Source of the DNA: an uncultured bacterium
GTDB lineage: Bacteria > Cyanobacteriota > Vampirovibrionia > Gastranaerophilales > Gastranaerophilaceae
Length of the DNA stretch: 6,416 nt
Reading direction: 5' to 3'
Assembly: GCA_937894665.1 (NCBI GenBank)
Contig: CALAWF010000270.1
Location: 1 to 6,416, forward strand
The notes under the pieces were generated by a model that had not been told where the DNA came from, made no database searches, and was given only the letters and a program-made list of their open reading frames with translations. Position numbers and translations under genes: made by a program. Shown piece after piece: positions 1-6,106 of this stretch (the first letter of the stretch is position 1; every line of letters begins with the position of its first letter).

Positions 1-50
1 TACTAGATTAAAATATTTTGTAATCGCTAAAAACAAGGCTAGTACAGCGT

Positions 51-260
51 TTAAAGTATATTTAGTGTAAACATGTACCTAATTACCATAATTATTTGAT
101 CAACTTCGTTAAAGCTTCCAAATGTATGAAATTGTGTTTTAAAAAGGATTTCTCCATTTTTATTTATACAGAAATAATTTCCATTTTCTGTTGTTTTGAC
201 AATCGCTTTGCCTCGACTAAAATCTGTTGCTGATATAAATTTATTTTTTAATCTTTTCAT
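51..260 (-). CDS. Short WG-repeat protein, probably truncated
   Basis: This encodes 69 residues. About residues 13-42 match one WG/beta-strand repeat unit: a FSRGKAIVKT segment followed by YFCINKNGEILFK, the usual 'F-x-G-A-V...GyIdk-G-i' pattern. A second unit seems to begin at FGSFNEV (about residues 47-53) but then turns into unrelated sequence (IIMVIRYMFTLNIL), so the 3' end looks frameshifted or replaced by rearrangement. WG proteins normally carry several repeats, so this is probably a fragment. The ATG overlaps the stop of the upstream DUF2924 gene by 4 nt (ATGA at 257-260), which points to translational coupling in a two-gene operon; a weak GGA lies 8 nt before the ATG. I see no signal peptide or membrane segment. 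The repeat is usually thought to be a protein-interaction scaffold; no specific role can be given here. Confidence 0.6.
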   Translation of the reverse strand: MKRLKNKFISATDFSRGKAIVKTTENGNYFCINKNGEILFKTQFHTFGSFNEVDQIIMVIRYMFTLNIL

Positions 261-643
261 TTAGTTATTCCAAAAAATTTCTTTCCATTCCACCTTGTAC
301 CTGTGATTTCATTTGCAATTGCAGAAAGACTTTTATAAACATTATCATTGAATTGATATCCATTATCGAGTTTTATAACTTCATATTTTCTTCCCTTAAA
401 TTCTCGGATAAGTTTGGTTCCGGTTTTAATTTCTAAAGAAAGAGATGGGGTAAATGTTGAGATTCCTTTTGCATATTTATCGACAAGTTTGTCGATTTGT
501 TTTTGTAGGGATAGTTCTAGTTGGTTATTTTCTTTTTGCCATTTTAAATATTTAATTGCGTATGCTTTATGAATATGTTTAGGCAAATCTGTTTTAAAAA
601 TCTTTTTCCACTCTTGTTCAATTTGTGTTCTGTCGAATTTCAT
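257..643 (-). CDS. DUF2924 family protein
   Basis: This encodes 128 residues. The C-terminal block at residues 105-128 (SLSAIANEITGTRW followed by NGKKFFGI) matches the DUF2924 signature 'SLSaIAr-ITGtrWsGprFFGL' that I recall. Upstream, GTKLIREFKGRKYEVIKLDNGYQFNDNVYKSL corresponds to the family's 'G-LvReW-G-h-V-dGf-w-g--y-SL' region, and the N-terminus has the expected short segment with a Trp (W12). The length is close to that of small family members. An upstream in-frame ATG at 661 exists, but the ATG at 643 has the AGGTGAT ribosome site (648-654) just before it and is preferred. Function is unknown; family members often lie downstream of phage-type serine recombinases. No recombinase is present here, although the left side is cut by the window. 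It appears co-transcribed with the WG-repeat gene that overlaps its stop codon. Confidence 0.88.
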   Translation of the reverse strand: MKFDRTQIEQEWKKIFKTDLPKHIHKAYAIKYLKWQKENNQLELSLQKQIDKLVDKYAKGISTFTPSLSLEIKTGTKLIREFKGRKYEVIKLDNGYQFNDNVYKSLSAIANEITGTRWNGKKFFGITK

Positions 644-647
644 GATA

Positions 648-654
648 ATCACCT
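648..654 (-). promoter_or_regulatory. Ribosome binding site of the DUF2924 gene
   Basis: The minus strand reads AGGTGAT ending 4 nt before the ATG at 643, a good Shine-Dalgarno match (AGGTG core with a spacer of about 6 nt). It supports the ATG at 643 over the in-frame ATG at 661, which has no such site. Confidence 0.7.
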
Positions 655-690
655 CATACATAGGATTGCTCTTGTATCTGGGTATTTCAA

Positions 691-1251
691 GTGCTTAGAC
701 ACAAATCTTTTATGATATTCTCTAAAGAGGAATATGAACCTGCGTTAGACAAGTTGAAACAATGTCAACGCAAACATAGATACTACTATTATGAACAATT
801 AGCAAAAGATAATGCTAAAAATGTTATATTTGTAATGTTCAACCCGAGTACGGCTTGTCCAAATTGTGATGATCCTACGATTAGAAATTGACGAACTTTA
901 GTTGAAAATACATACGGAAGTATGGAGATTATAAATATTTATTCTCAAAGAAATCCAAATGTTAAAGAAATTGCAAAAGACGATAATGAAGAAAACTTGA
1001 ATTTCATTAAAGCATTTTTAGATAACCGCAAAGGTTCAGATATTGTTGTCGCTTGGGGCTATGGTAAAGAAAAGAAATACAAAACTCAAGTTGAAGCCGT
1101 AGAAAAATTGTTAGAGGATTTTAATAAGTATAAAATCATAGTAAAAGAAGAGGTAATTAAAGAGATTCAAAATCTTGATAGACATCCAGCACCAACATCT
1201 TGGCCAGTTTTTAATGGGTTTGAACATTCAGCAGAATTAGCTAAGTATTAA
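691..1251 (+). pseudogene. DUF1643 family gene interrupted by one in-frame TGA
   Basis: Two open segments in the same frame (691-891 and from 892 to 1251) are separated only by TGA at 889-891. Read through, they form one DUF1643 protein of about 186 residues. The first part carries the family hallmark VIFVMFNPSTA...DDPTIRN; the second carries IINIYSQRNP (family 'vvNLfayRaTdP') and VVAWG, followed by a C-terminal region with RHPAP. The TGA sits directly after DDPTIRN, where I recall the family having Cys (DPTIRRC). There is no other stop or frameshift. The start is unclear: GTG at 691 and ATG at 712 are both possible and neither has a clear ribosome site. Restart at ATG 922 would lose the NPSTA motif. 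Simplest reading: a recent nonsense mutation or sequence error; alternative: selenocysteine recoding (see the hairpin at 911-924). The function of DUF1643 is unknown to me; it is common in phages and islands. Confidence 0.8.
911..924 (+). other. Small hairpin downstream of the in-frame TGA (possible SECIS-like element)
   Basis: CATAC-GGAA-GTATG forms a perfect 5-bp stem closed by a GGAA (GNRA-type) tetraloop. The loop starts 25 nt after the TGA at 889-891. Published descriptions of bacterial SECIS elements, as I recall them, call for a short upper stem, an apical loop with G among its first two bases, and about 16-37 nt from the UGA; this hairpin fits. A stem this short can arise by chance, and I see no convincing lower stem. 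The ATG at 922 falls in its 3' arm. Confidence 0.3.
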
Positions 1252-1256
1252 TATTT

Positions 1257-1291
1257 ATTTACGCCACGTCCATTTCGGACGTGGCGTAAAT
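1257..1291 (+). terminator. Strong GC-rich hairpin, probable terminator of the DUF1643 gene
   Basis: A perfect 15-bp inverted repeat (1257-1271 pairs with 1277-1291) surrounds the 5-nt loop ATTTC, with core CGCCACGTCC/GGACGTGGCG. It begins 5 nt after the DUF1643 stop codon. The sequence after it is only moderately T-rich (TGCAATTTATATAATATTTTTA) with no immediate T run, so it is an imperfect intrinsic terminator. Its position between a gene end and the Fic promoter still favours termination. Its high GC content contrasts with the surrounding AT-rich DNA. Confidence 0.6.
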
Positions 1292-1319
1292 GCAATTTAT
1301 ATAATATTTTTAATTAAAC

Positions 1320-1349
1320 TTGCAATGTTCGGAGAAAATGTGGTATAAT
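1320..1349 (+). promoter_or_regulatory. Sigma70-type promoter of the fic gene
   Basis: TTGCAA (1320-1325) and TATAAT (1344-1349) are separated by 18 bp, and TGG immediately before the -10 gives an extended -10 (TGnTATAAT). The predicted start near 1356 leaves a leader of about 18 nt containing the GGAG ribosome site before the ATG at 1374. A second TATAAT at 1355-1360 exists but would start transcription inside the ribosome site. Confidence 0.6.
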
Positions 1350-1372
1350 ATCCGTATAATATTCGGAGAAAA
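1324..1372 (+). repeat. Direct repeats over the fic promoter and ribosome site (possible operator)
   Basis: AATGTTCGGAGAAAA (1324-1338) and AATATTCGGAGAAAA (1358-1372) match at 14 of 15 positions, 34 bp apart. A tandem GTATAATATCCG / GTATAATATTCG lies between them (1343-1354 and 1354-1365). The repeats cover the -10 element and the leader, where a repressor would act. The Fic protein ends in a winged-helix domain and could itself bind here; that is inference. A chance or slippage duplication is the alternative. Confidence 0.45.
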
Positions 1373-1373
1373 C

Positions 1374-2471
1374 ATGAAATATATTTATCAAAACGCAGAC
1401 TGGCACAGCTTTAGATGGTGCGGAGAAAGAATTCAAAATTTATTATTAGAAATCAAAAAATCGCAAGGTTTTTTACTGGGGAAAATGGATTCTCTTGGGT
1501 TTGATGTCAAGAACAATGCTCTATTACAGGTCTTGACTGAAAATATTATTAAATCATCTGAAATCGAAGGTCAAATTTTAGATAAACATTTGGTTCGTTC
1601 ATCTATTGCTCGACGATTAGGCATAGACATCGGTGGCGAAACTCTCGTTTCAAGAGATATTGAGGGTGTTGTGGAAATGATGCTTGATGCCACTCAAAAT
1701 TATACCTCAGAGATGACAAAAGACAGACTTATTGGTTGGCATGCTGCACTTTTTCCGACAGGTTTTAGCGGAATGTACAAAATCAATGTAGGGAATTATA
1801 GAACTGATGAACTTGGTCCAATGCAAGTTATTTCTGGCTATGAGGGGAAAGAAAAAGTTCATTATGAAGCTCCATCTGCTTTAATTTTAGAAAAAGAAAT
1901 GGGAGATTTCTTAAATTATATAAATACAGATAATGAATATGATTTTTTAATAAAAGCAGGTATTGTTCATCTCTGGTTTGTAATTTTACACCCTTTTGAT
2001 GATGGTAATGGGAGAATTGCAAGAGCATTAACAGATATGATTCTTGCAAGAAGTGATGATAGCAAATTCCGTTTTTATTCAATGTCTTCACAAATACAGA
2101 AAAACAGAAAAAGCTATTATGAAATTTTAGAGAAAACTCAAAAGGGCTCAATGGATATAACAAATTGGCTTGTATGGTTTTTAAAAAATCTGTTAATTGC
2201 AATACAATCAAGCGGTGAAATCACCAATAAAGTTTTACAAAAAGCTGAATTCTGGCAAAAAAATTCGAATATAGTTTTTAACGAAAGACAAATTAAAGTA
2301 TTAAATCGGTTTATGGATAATTTCGAAGGTAATCTTACAACAACAAAGTGGGCAAAAATGTGTAATTGTTCACAAGATACTGCTACATTAGATATTAATG
2401 ATCTAATTGTAAAAAAAATACTGAAAAAAGTTGGCAAAGGGCGAGCTACGCATTATCTGTTGTGTAAATAA
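1374..2471 (+). CDS. Fic family protein adenylyltransferase, DUF4172-Fic-winged helix type
   Basis: This encodes 365 residues and is complete. Fic enzymes typically transfer AMP from ATP to a hydroxyl side chain of a target protein. Residues about 3-82 match the N-terminal DUF4172 region (WHSFRW, QGFLLGKMDSLGF, VRSSIARRLGID). S61-G66 (SSEIEG) fits the inhibitory motif [S/T]xxxE[G/N], making this a class II Fic whose own N-terminal helix should block productive ATP binding. The core at about 110-260 carries HPFDDGNGRIAR (206-217), the complete catalytic signature with His206 as general base. Residues about 303-365 form a winged-helix-like domain (KWAKMCNCSQDTATLDINDL...GRATHYLL). The ATG at 1374 has GGAG 5 nt upstream; in-frame codons back to 1320 overlap the promoter. 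The protein should be cytoplasmic. No separate antitoxin gene is present. The gene abuts the convergent AAA gene with no spacer. The target is unknown. Confidence 0.95.
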   Translation: MKYIYQNADWHSFRWCGERIQNLLLEIKKSQGFLLGKMDSLGFDVKNNALLQVLTENIIKSSEIEGQILDKHLVRSSIARRLGIDIGGETLVSRDIEGVVEMMLDATQNYTSEMTKDRLIGWHAALFPTGFSGMYKINVGNYRTDELGPMQVISGYEGKEKVHYEAPSALILEKEMGDFLNYINTDNEYDFLIKAGIVHLWFVILHPFDDGNGRIARALTDMILARSDDSKFRFYSMSSQIQKNRKSYYEILEKTQKGSMDITNWLVWFLKNLLIAIQSSGEITNKVLQKAEFWQKNSNIVFNERQIKVLNRFMDNFEGNLTTTKWAKMCNCSQDTATLDINDLIVKKILKKVGKGRATHYLLCK

Positions 2472-4532
2472 TTAAAATCCTACAACGTTTTGTAGAGCTT
2501 TAGACATTTTGACTTTAACTTCGGCTTCAAGCATTTTGGAAAGTTCGCCTAAATCTGTTATACCCAAGAAATCAGCTTTCTTTTTCACTGTGGCGAAATC
2601 TCCTGCCGTTAGCCCTTTTATATAAATATTTGAATTTTTTATGCCAAAGAAATGGTTAAATGCTGAATTTACTTGTTCTTTAGATAAAAAGTCAAATTTA
2701 ATTTTGAATGTAAATCGTCTTAAACTGGCTTCATCAAGTGTATTCATTAAATTTGTTGTGCAAATAAATGGGTATTCGTGGACTTCCATCCAAGTCAACA
2801 TTTCGTTAACTTGTGAGATTTCCCATCTCCGAGTTGCATTGTTTCTATTTTGCAAAAATGTATCAGCCTCATCAAAAATTAACATTGCCTTTTTAGATTT
2901 TGCTTCTGAAAAAGCTTCTGCTATATTTTGCTCTGTTTCTCCTACGTATGGGGAAATTAAATCACTTGCCCGTTTAATTATTACTTCAAGTCCTAATTCT
3001 TTTGCTAAATATCTTGCATATAAACTTTTTCCTGTTCCAGGTTCACCATAAAGACAAAGTGAAAAATTTAGTTTCCTGCAAGTTTTTATTTTGGCTGTCA
3101 AGTCCTTTATATCTAAATCTGAATTGACAAGATTATCATTGTATTCTTGCATTTCAAATCCTTTTTTCTTCTTTACATTTTTCTTTTTAGATACTACTTT
3201 CGCAAGGTTTTCAACGAATCCTTCAAAATCGTCTTGATTTCCATCAACTAATTTTGTTGTTTTTACTGCATTTGTAATCAATGCAGGAGGAATATCATAA
3301 TTTTTGTTTAGTTCTACCAGTTTGTCTTTGTCTATTTCAAATTTATTTTTTCGAATTACTCTTTTCCAGATGTTCAAGCGAATATCATCTGTTAATTTTT
3401 CAAATTCGATTGTATAAGTCATTCTTCGTAAAAATGCCGGATTAACATTGTATATATTATTGGTTGTCCAGAAAATTGGAATTGGAGTTTCTTCAATAAG
3501 GTTATTCAAATATGCTTTTGAAGCACTGCCAAATTCAGTAAAACCTCTATTCATAACATCTTCTGCTTCATCAAAGAGTATGCAAGATTTCCCAACTTTA
3601 GATAAGATTACTTGTTTTGAGGCTAGATCGCTTAACCTATCTTTTCTTGTAGCTTCTTTGTCCATGAATTGTGCTGAGGTTGAGTATATATCAATTTGAG
3701 CTTTGTTAGCTATAAGCTTGGCAAATTGAGTCTTCCCTGTTCCAACTGAACCATAAAGCAAAATATTTACACCTTTTGTATTGTTTTCAATTGCAGATGT
3801 TAGAATATTTTTTGTTATATCTCGTTCTTTGGTTATATGTTTAAAATCGTTCCATTTAAGTTCCGATTTTTGATTTTTACCCAGTAATATGTTTTTTATT
3901 TGAGTTTTGGTTTTAATATCAGTGTCAGAAAAAATTTGTAAAATTTTACTGTTTAGTGCTAATTTAGCATCATTAAATCCATGTTTTGTAAAAATACCTT
4001 TTTTAATCATTTGGTTTTTAATTTTTGCAACATTCCATTTTTTTAGTTTTAGTACATATATTCCAAATGTTTCAAAATCTTCAAACTGCTTTAAACTAAA
4101 GGTTCCAATTAGTTGTATTAGTGGGTTAATTTCTTTTAGTACATAATAGAGAAGGAAATTGTATTCGGGTTTATTCAAATTATACAAATCTGCTATCAAA
4201 TTCATTTTAGTTTTAATTGTAGAATTAGGAATCTTGACATCTTGAAGATATGAAATTAATTCTTTTTTGATTTTATTTTTTGTGAGAGAAATTTCTCTTT
4301 GAGAGAGATTATCAGGTCTTTTTACTGTTATTTTAGTTTTAAATTTAAAAACGAAGTTTAAATCATCAAAAAATTTCTTAAAATTATACTCATTTATATC
4401 TATACCTTCCATTAAATTTAATAAATAATTGCATAACATATATTTTTCAAAAGAAGATATCTCTTTTAATTCGTCATATTTATTTTTTTTAGGGTTCCTG
4501 TTTAGTGTCCAGTCTAAATAATATTCGTTCAT
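2472..4532 (-). CDS. Tandem AAA+ ATPase (classical AAA, COG0464-like), function unknown
   Basis: This encodes 686 residues. Residues 1-230 resemble no domain I recognise. AAA domain 1: Walker A GSVGTGKT (261-268), Walker B CILFDEAED (317-325), sensor FWTTNN (354-359), arginine-finger region NPAFLRRM (364-371). A Lys-rich linker (KKKNVKKKK) leads to AAA domain 2: Walker A GEPGTGKS (496-503), aromatic pore loop YVGETE (529-534), Walker B AMLIFDEAD (549-557), sensor TTN (592-594), LDEASLRRF (599-607). Both ATPase sites look intact. The YVG pore loop is typical of hexameric AAA machines that pull or remodel proteins; domain 1 has FMDKE instead. No HExxH or other protease motif and no membrane segment is seen. 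The ATG at 4532 has AGAAAGGA 7 nt upstream; the ATG at 4556 overlaps the -10 box and lacks a ribosome site. It is divergent from hipBA and convergent with fic. Its role (remodelling of a toxin, defence or chaperone) is unknown. Confidence 0.88.
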   Translation of the reverse strand: MNEYYLDWTLNRNPKKNKYDELKEISSFEKYMLCNYLLNLMEGIDINEYNFKKFFDDLNFVFKFKTKITVKRPDNLSQREISLTKNKIKKELISYLQDVKIPNSTIKTKMNLIADLYNLNKPEYNFLLYYVLKEINPLIQLIGTFSLKQFEDFETFGIYVLKLKKWNVAKIKNQMIKKGIFTKHGFNDAKLALNSKILQIFSDTDIKTKTQIKNILLGKNQKSELKWNDFKHITKERDITKNILTSAIENNTKGVNILLYGSVGTGKTQFAKLIANKAQIDIYSTSAQFMDKEATRKDRLSDLASKQVILSKVGKSCILFDEAEDVMNRGFTEFGSASKAYLNNLIEETPIPIFWTTNNIYNVNPAFLRRMTYTIEFEKLTDDIRLNIWKRVIRKNKFEIDKDKLVELNKNYDIPPALITNAVKTTKLVDGNQDDFEGFVENLAKVVSKKKNVKKKKGFEMQEYNDNLVNSDLDIKDLTAKIKTCRKLNFSLCLYGEPGTGKSLYARYLAKELGLEVIIKRASDLISPYVGETEQNIAEAFSEAKSKKAMLIFDEADTFLQNRNNATRRWEISQVNEMLTWMEVHEYPFICTTNLMNTLDEASLRRFTFKIKFDFLSKEQVNSAFNHFFGIKNSNIYIKGLTAGDFATVKKKADFLGITDLGELSKMLEAEVKVKMSKALQNVVGF

Positions 4533-4554
4533 TTGTAAATCCTTTCTTACATTC

Positions 4555-4560
4555 ATTATA
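4555..4560 (-). promoter_or_regulatory. Candidate -10 box of the AAA gene
   Basis: The minus strand reads TATAAT here. With a start about 7 nt downstream, the leader would be about 16 nt and would contain the AGAAAGGA ribosome site (about 4540-4547) before the ATG at 4532. No good -35 is seen at 16-18 bp, so the promoter may need an activator or be weak. The overlap of this box with the ATG at 4556 argues against that upstream start. Confidence 0.45.
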
Positions 4561-4638
4561 AGTAAGAACTATGTCATTTACGGACAGATAAATCAAGCAA
4601 ATAACACAAATGTAAATAATAAAGGTATTTGATATATT

Positions 4639-4658
4639 ATAGATAATATAATATCTAT
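4639..4658. promoter_or_regulatory. Palindrome in the AAA/hipBA divergent region, possible HipB operator
   Basis: ATAGATA and TATCTAT form a perfect 7-bp inverted repeat with a 6-bp AT centre. It lies just upstream of the hipB -35 box and between the two divergent genes. HipB-type antitoxins autorepress by binding palindromes (E. coli uses TATCC/GGATA half-sites). A looser inverted pair AGATAAAT (4586-4593) / ATTTATCT (4667-4674) shares the AGATA/TATCT core and could be further half-sites. The region is very AT-rich, so chance palindromes are likely; this is inference. Confidence 0.4.
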
Positions 4659-4661
4659 CAT

Positions 4662-4688
4662 TTGACATTTATCTAAATATAGTATAAT
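4662..4688 (+). promoter_or_regulatory. Promoter of the hipBA operon, probably giving a near-leaderless transcript
   Basis: Consensus TTGACA (4662-4667) and consensus TATAAT (4683-4688) are separated by only 15 bp, shorter than the usual 16-18. The predicted start near 4695 would leave about 3 nt before the hipB ATG at 4698. This agrees with the absence of any Shine-Dalgarno sequence there. Confidence 0.55.
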
Positions 4689-4697
4689 ATATTAACT

Positions 4698-4979
4698 ATG
4701 AACAATTTTTTATTTAATCAAAAAACACCAAAAGAAATAGCTCAAAATTTGGTTGAAAAAATCCAACACCACAGAAAAAAACTTAAAATATCTCAAATAC
4801 AACTTTCCCAAAAATCAGGAGTGAGTCTTGGCTCTATTAAACGATTTGAATCAAAAGCTGAAATCTCTCTTGCTTCACTTATTAAAATTGCAATTGCACT
4901 TGATTTAGATAAAGATTTTGATAGTTTATTTACTCAAACTACATACAATTCTATTGACGAAATAATAAATGGAGACTAA
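4698..4979 (+). CDS. hipB: HipB-like antitoxin, XRE-family helix-turn-helix repressor
   Basis: This encodes 93 residues. About residues 18-74 form a Cro/C1-type (XRE) HTH domain: KLKISQIQLSQKSGVSLGSIKRFE places helix 2 near 33-40 and the recognition helix near 43-51, followed by the usual SLASLIKIAIALDL helices. In hipBA modules this protein binds operator DNA as a dimer, represses the operon and restrains the HipA kinase. The flanking N-terminal (1-17) and C-terminal (75-93) segments have no recognised domain. The stop lies just before or within the start region of hipA, as expected for a coupled antitoxin-toxin pair. There is no ribosome site; the promoter is so close that translation is probably leaderless. 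The hipB call rests on HTH type plus adjacency to hipA. Confidence 0.88.
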   Translation: MNNFLFNQKTPKEIAQNLVEKIQHHRKKLKISQIQLSQKSGVSLGSIKRFESKAEISLASLIKIAIALDLDKDFDSLFTQTTYNSIDEIINGD

Positions 4980-4983
4980 AGAC

Positions 4984-6099
4984 GTGGAAAACTATAGATA
5001 TTTGAATGTTTTATATAATGATATTTTAGTTGGGAAATTAGCTAAAACCAATGATAATTTGATTGCATTTGAATATGATGATAATTGGTTAAATAGCGGA
5101 TTTAGCATCTCTCCATTTAGTTTGCCATTAGTAAAAAAAGTGTTTATACCAAAGCAAGAGCCATTTGGCGGACTGTTTGGAGTTTTCAATGATAGCTTGC
5201 CTGATGGTTGGGGAAGGTTATTGGTTGACAGATTATTTTTGAGACATAAAATAAATCCACTTGAAATTGATAACCTTAATAGGCTTGCTGTTGTTCAGGA
5301 AAGTGGTATGGGAGCTTTAACTTATAAGCCAGAACACCGATTTGAAATCATAGGACAAAATTTAGATTTAGATTCATTAGCAAAAGAATGTTCAAAAATA
5401 TTAGAAACAAATAATTCTAATGAATTAGATGAATTGTTTATACTAGGAGGTTCATCTGGTGGAGCCAGACCAAAAATTCTTACACAAATTAATGGTGAAG
5501 ATTGGATTATCAAATTTCCATCTTCACAAGATCCTAAAAATATTGGAGAACAAGAATATCAATATTCTTTATGTGCTAAAAAGTGTGGAATAAACATGGC
5601 TGAAACAAAATTATTTCCATCAAAAATATGTATGGGGTATTTTGGAATTAAAAGATTTGATAGGGATAATAGTAGAAAAATTCACATGGTTTCAGCAAGC
5701 GGATTGTTAGAAACAAGTCATAGATTACCAAATCTTGATTACAATATCCTTATGAAATTAACTTTAGAATTAACAAAAAATTACCAAGATATAGAGCAAC
5801 TTTATAGACTTATGAGTTTCAATGTTTTTGCACATAATAGAGATGACCATTCAAAGAATTTTTCATATATTTATAATGAAGCAAAAAAAGAGTGGCACTT
5901 GTCACCGGCTTATGATTTAACTTACAGTTCGTCTTTTAATGGAGAACATGCGACAACAATTGATGGTGAAGGTAAAAATCCAAATTTAGATAATATTTTG
6001 TCGGTTGCTAAAAATATAGGTTTAAAAGAAAAATTGGCAAAAGATATTGCGTCTGAAATTAAAAGTCAATGTACGAGTTTGCAAAAATATAAAAAATAA
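4984..6099 (+). CDS. hipA: HipA-like serine/threonine protein kinase toxin
   Basis: This encodes 371 residues from a GTG with GGAGA 8 nt upstream (4971-4975). An in-frame ATG at 4969 would give 376 residues and overlap hipB by 11 nt, but it has no ribosome site. HipA kinases phosphorylate target proteins, in E. coli the glutamyl-tRNA synthetase, causing growth arrest. Residues about 3-105 form the HipA N-terminal domain (FSLPLVKK, GGLFGVFNDSLPDGWGRLL, MGAL). GGSSGGARPK (155-164) corresponds to the flexible P-loop segment that carries the autophosphorylated Ser150 in E. coli HipA (here S157/S158). HNRDDHSKN has the catalytic Asp at D287 (D309 in E. coli), and LSPAYDL supplies the metal-binding Asp D311. 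All key residues are present, so it looks active. It is shorter than E. coli HipA (440) but spans both domains. The target is unknown. Confidence 0.93.
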   Translation: MENYRYLNVLYNDILVGKLAKTNDNLIAFEYDDNWLNSGFSISPFSLPLVKKVFIPKQEPFGGLFGVFNDSLPDGWGRLLVDRLFLRHKINPLEIDNLNRLAVVQESGMGALTYKPEHRFEIIGQNLDLDSLAKECSKILETNNSNELDELFILGGSSGGARPKILTQINGEDWIIKFPSSQDPKNIGEQEYQYSLCAKKCGINMAETKLFPSKICMGYFGIKRFDRDNSRKIHMVSASGLLETSHRLPNLDYNILMKLTLELTKNYQDIEQLYRLMSFNVFAHNRDDHSKNFSYIYNEAKKEWHLSPAYDLTYSSSFNGEHATTIDGEGKNPNLDNILSVAKNIGLKEKLAKDIASEIKSQCTSLQKYKK

Positions 6100-6106
6100 A
6101 TTATCT

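Noticed and set aside
1..50. TACTAG/CTAGTA inverted repeat (1-6 and 39-44) as an attachment site or terminator
   Set aside because: Only 6 bp with a 32-bp gap in AT-rich DNA at the window edge; not distinguishable from chance.
889..891. TGA as a reassigned sense codon in this organism
   Set aside because: The long Fic, AAA and HipA genes contain no in-frame TGA over about 1,400 codons and use TGG for Trp, so TGA is a normal stop here.
922..1251. An independent 109-residue gene starting at ATG 922
   Set aside because: It is in the same frame as the upstream part, begins in the middle of the DUF1643 domain and inside a hairpin arm, and GGAAG is only 1 nt from the ATG; it is the second half of the interrupted gene.
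1320..1373. An 18-residue N-terminal extension of the Fic protein
   Set aside because: This stretch contains the -35 and -10 boxes and the ribosome site for the ATG at 1374, where the family's N-terminus begins.
1828..2437. Minus-strand open frames inside the fic gene
   Set aside because: They are shadows of the plus-strand Fic coding sequence, whose domains are unmistakable; they have no family motifs.
2480..2495. Hairpin CTACAA-CGTT-TTGTAG as a bidirectional terminator between fic and the AAA gene
   Set aside because: It is a 6-bp AT-rich stem inside the AAA coding end with no T run on either strand; too weak to call.
2641..4146. Plus-strand open frames inside the AAA gene
   Set aside because: They lie antisense to intact Walker motifs and show no coding signature of their own.
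4533..4556. AAA protein starting at ATG 4556
   Set aside because: That ATG overlaps a TATAAT box and has no ribosome site, whereas the ATG at 4532 has AGAAAGGA at proper spacing.
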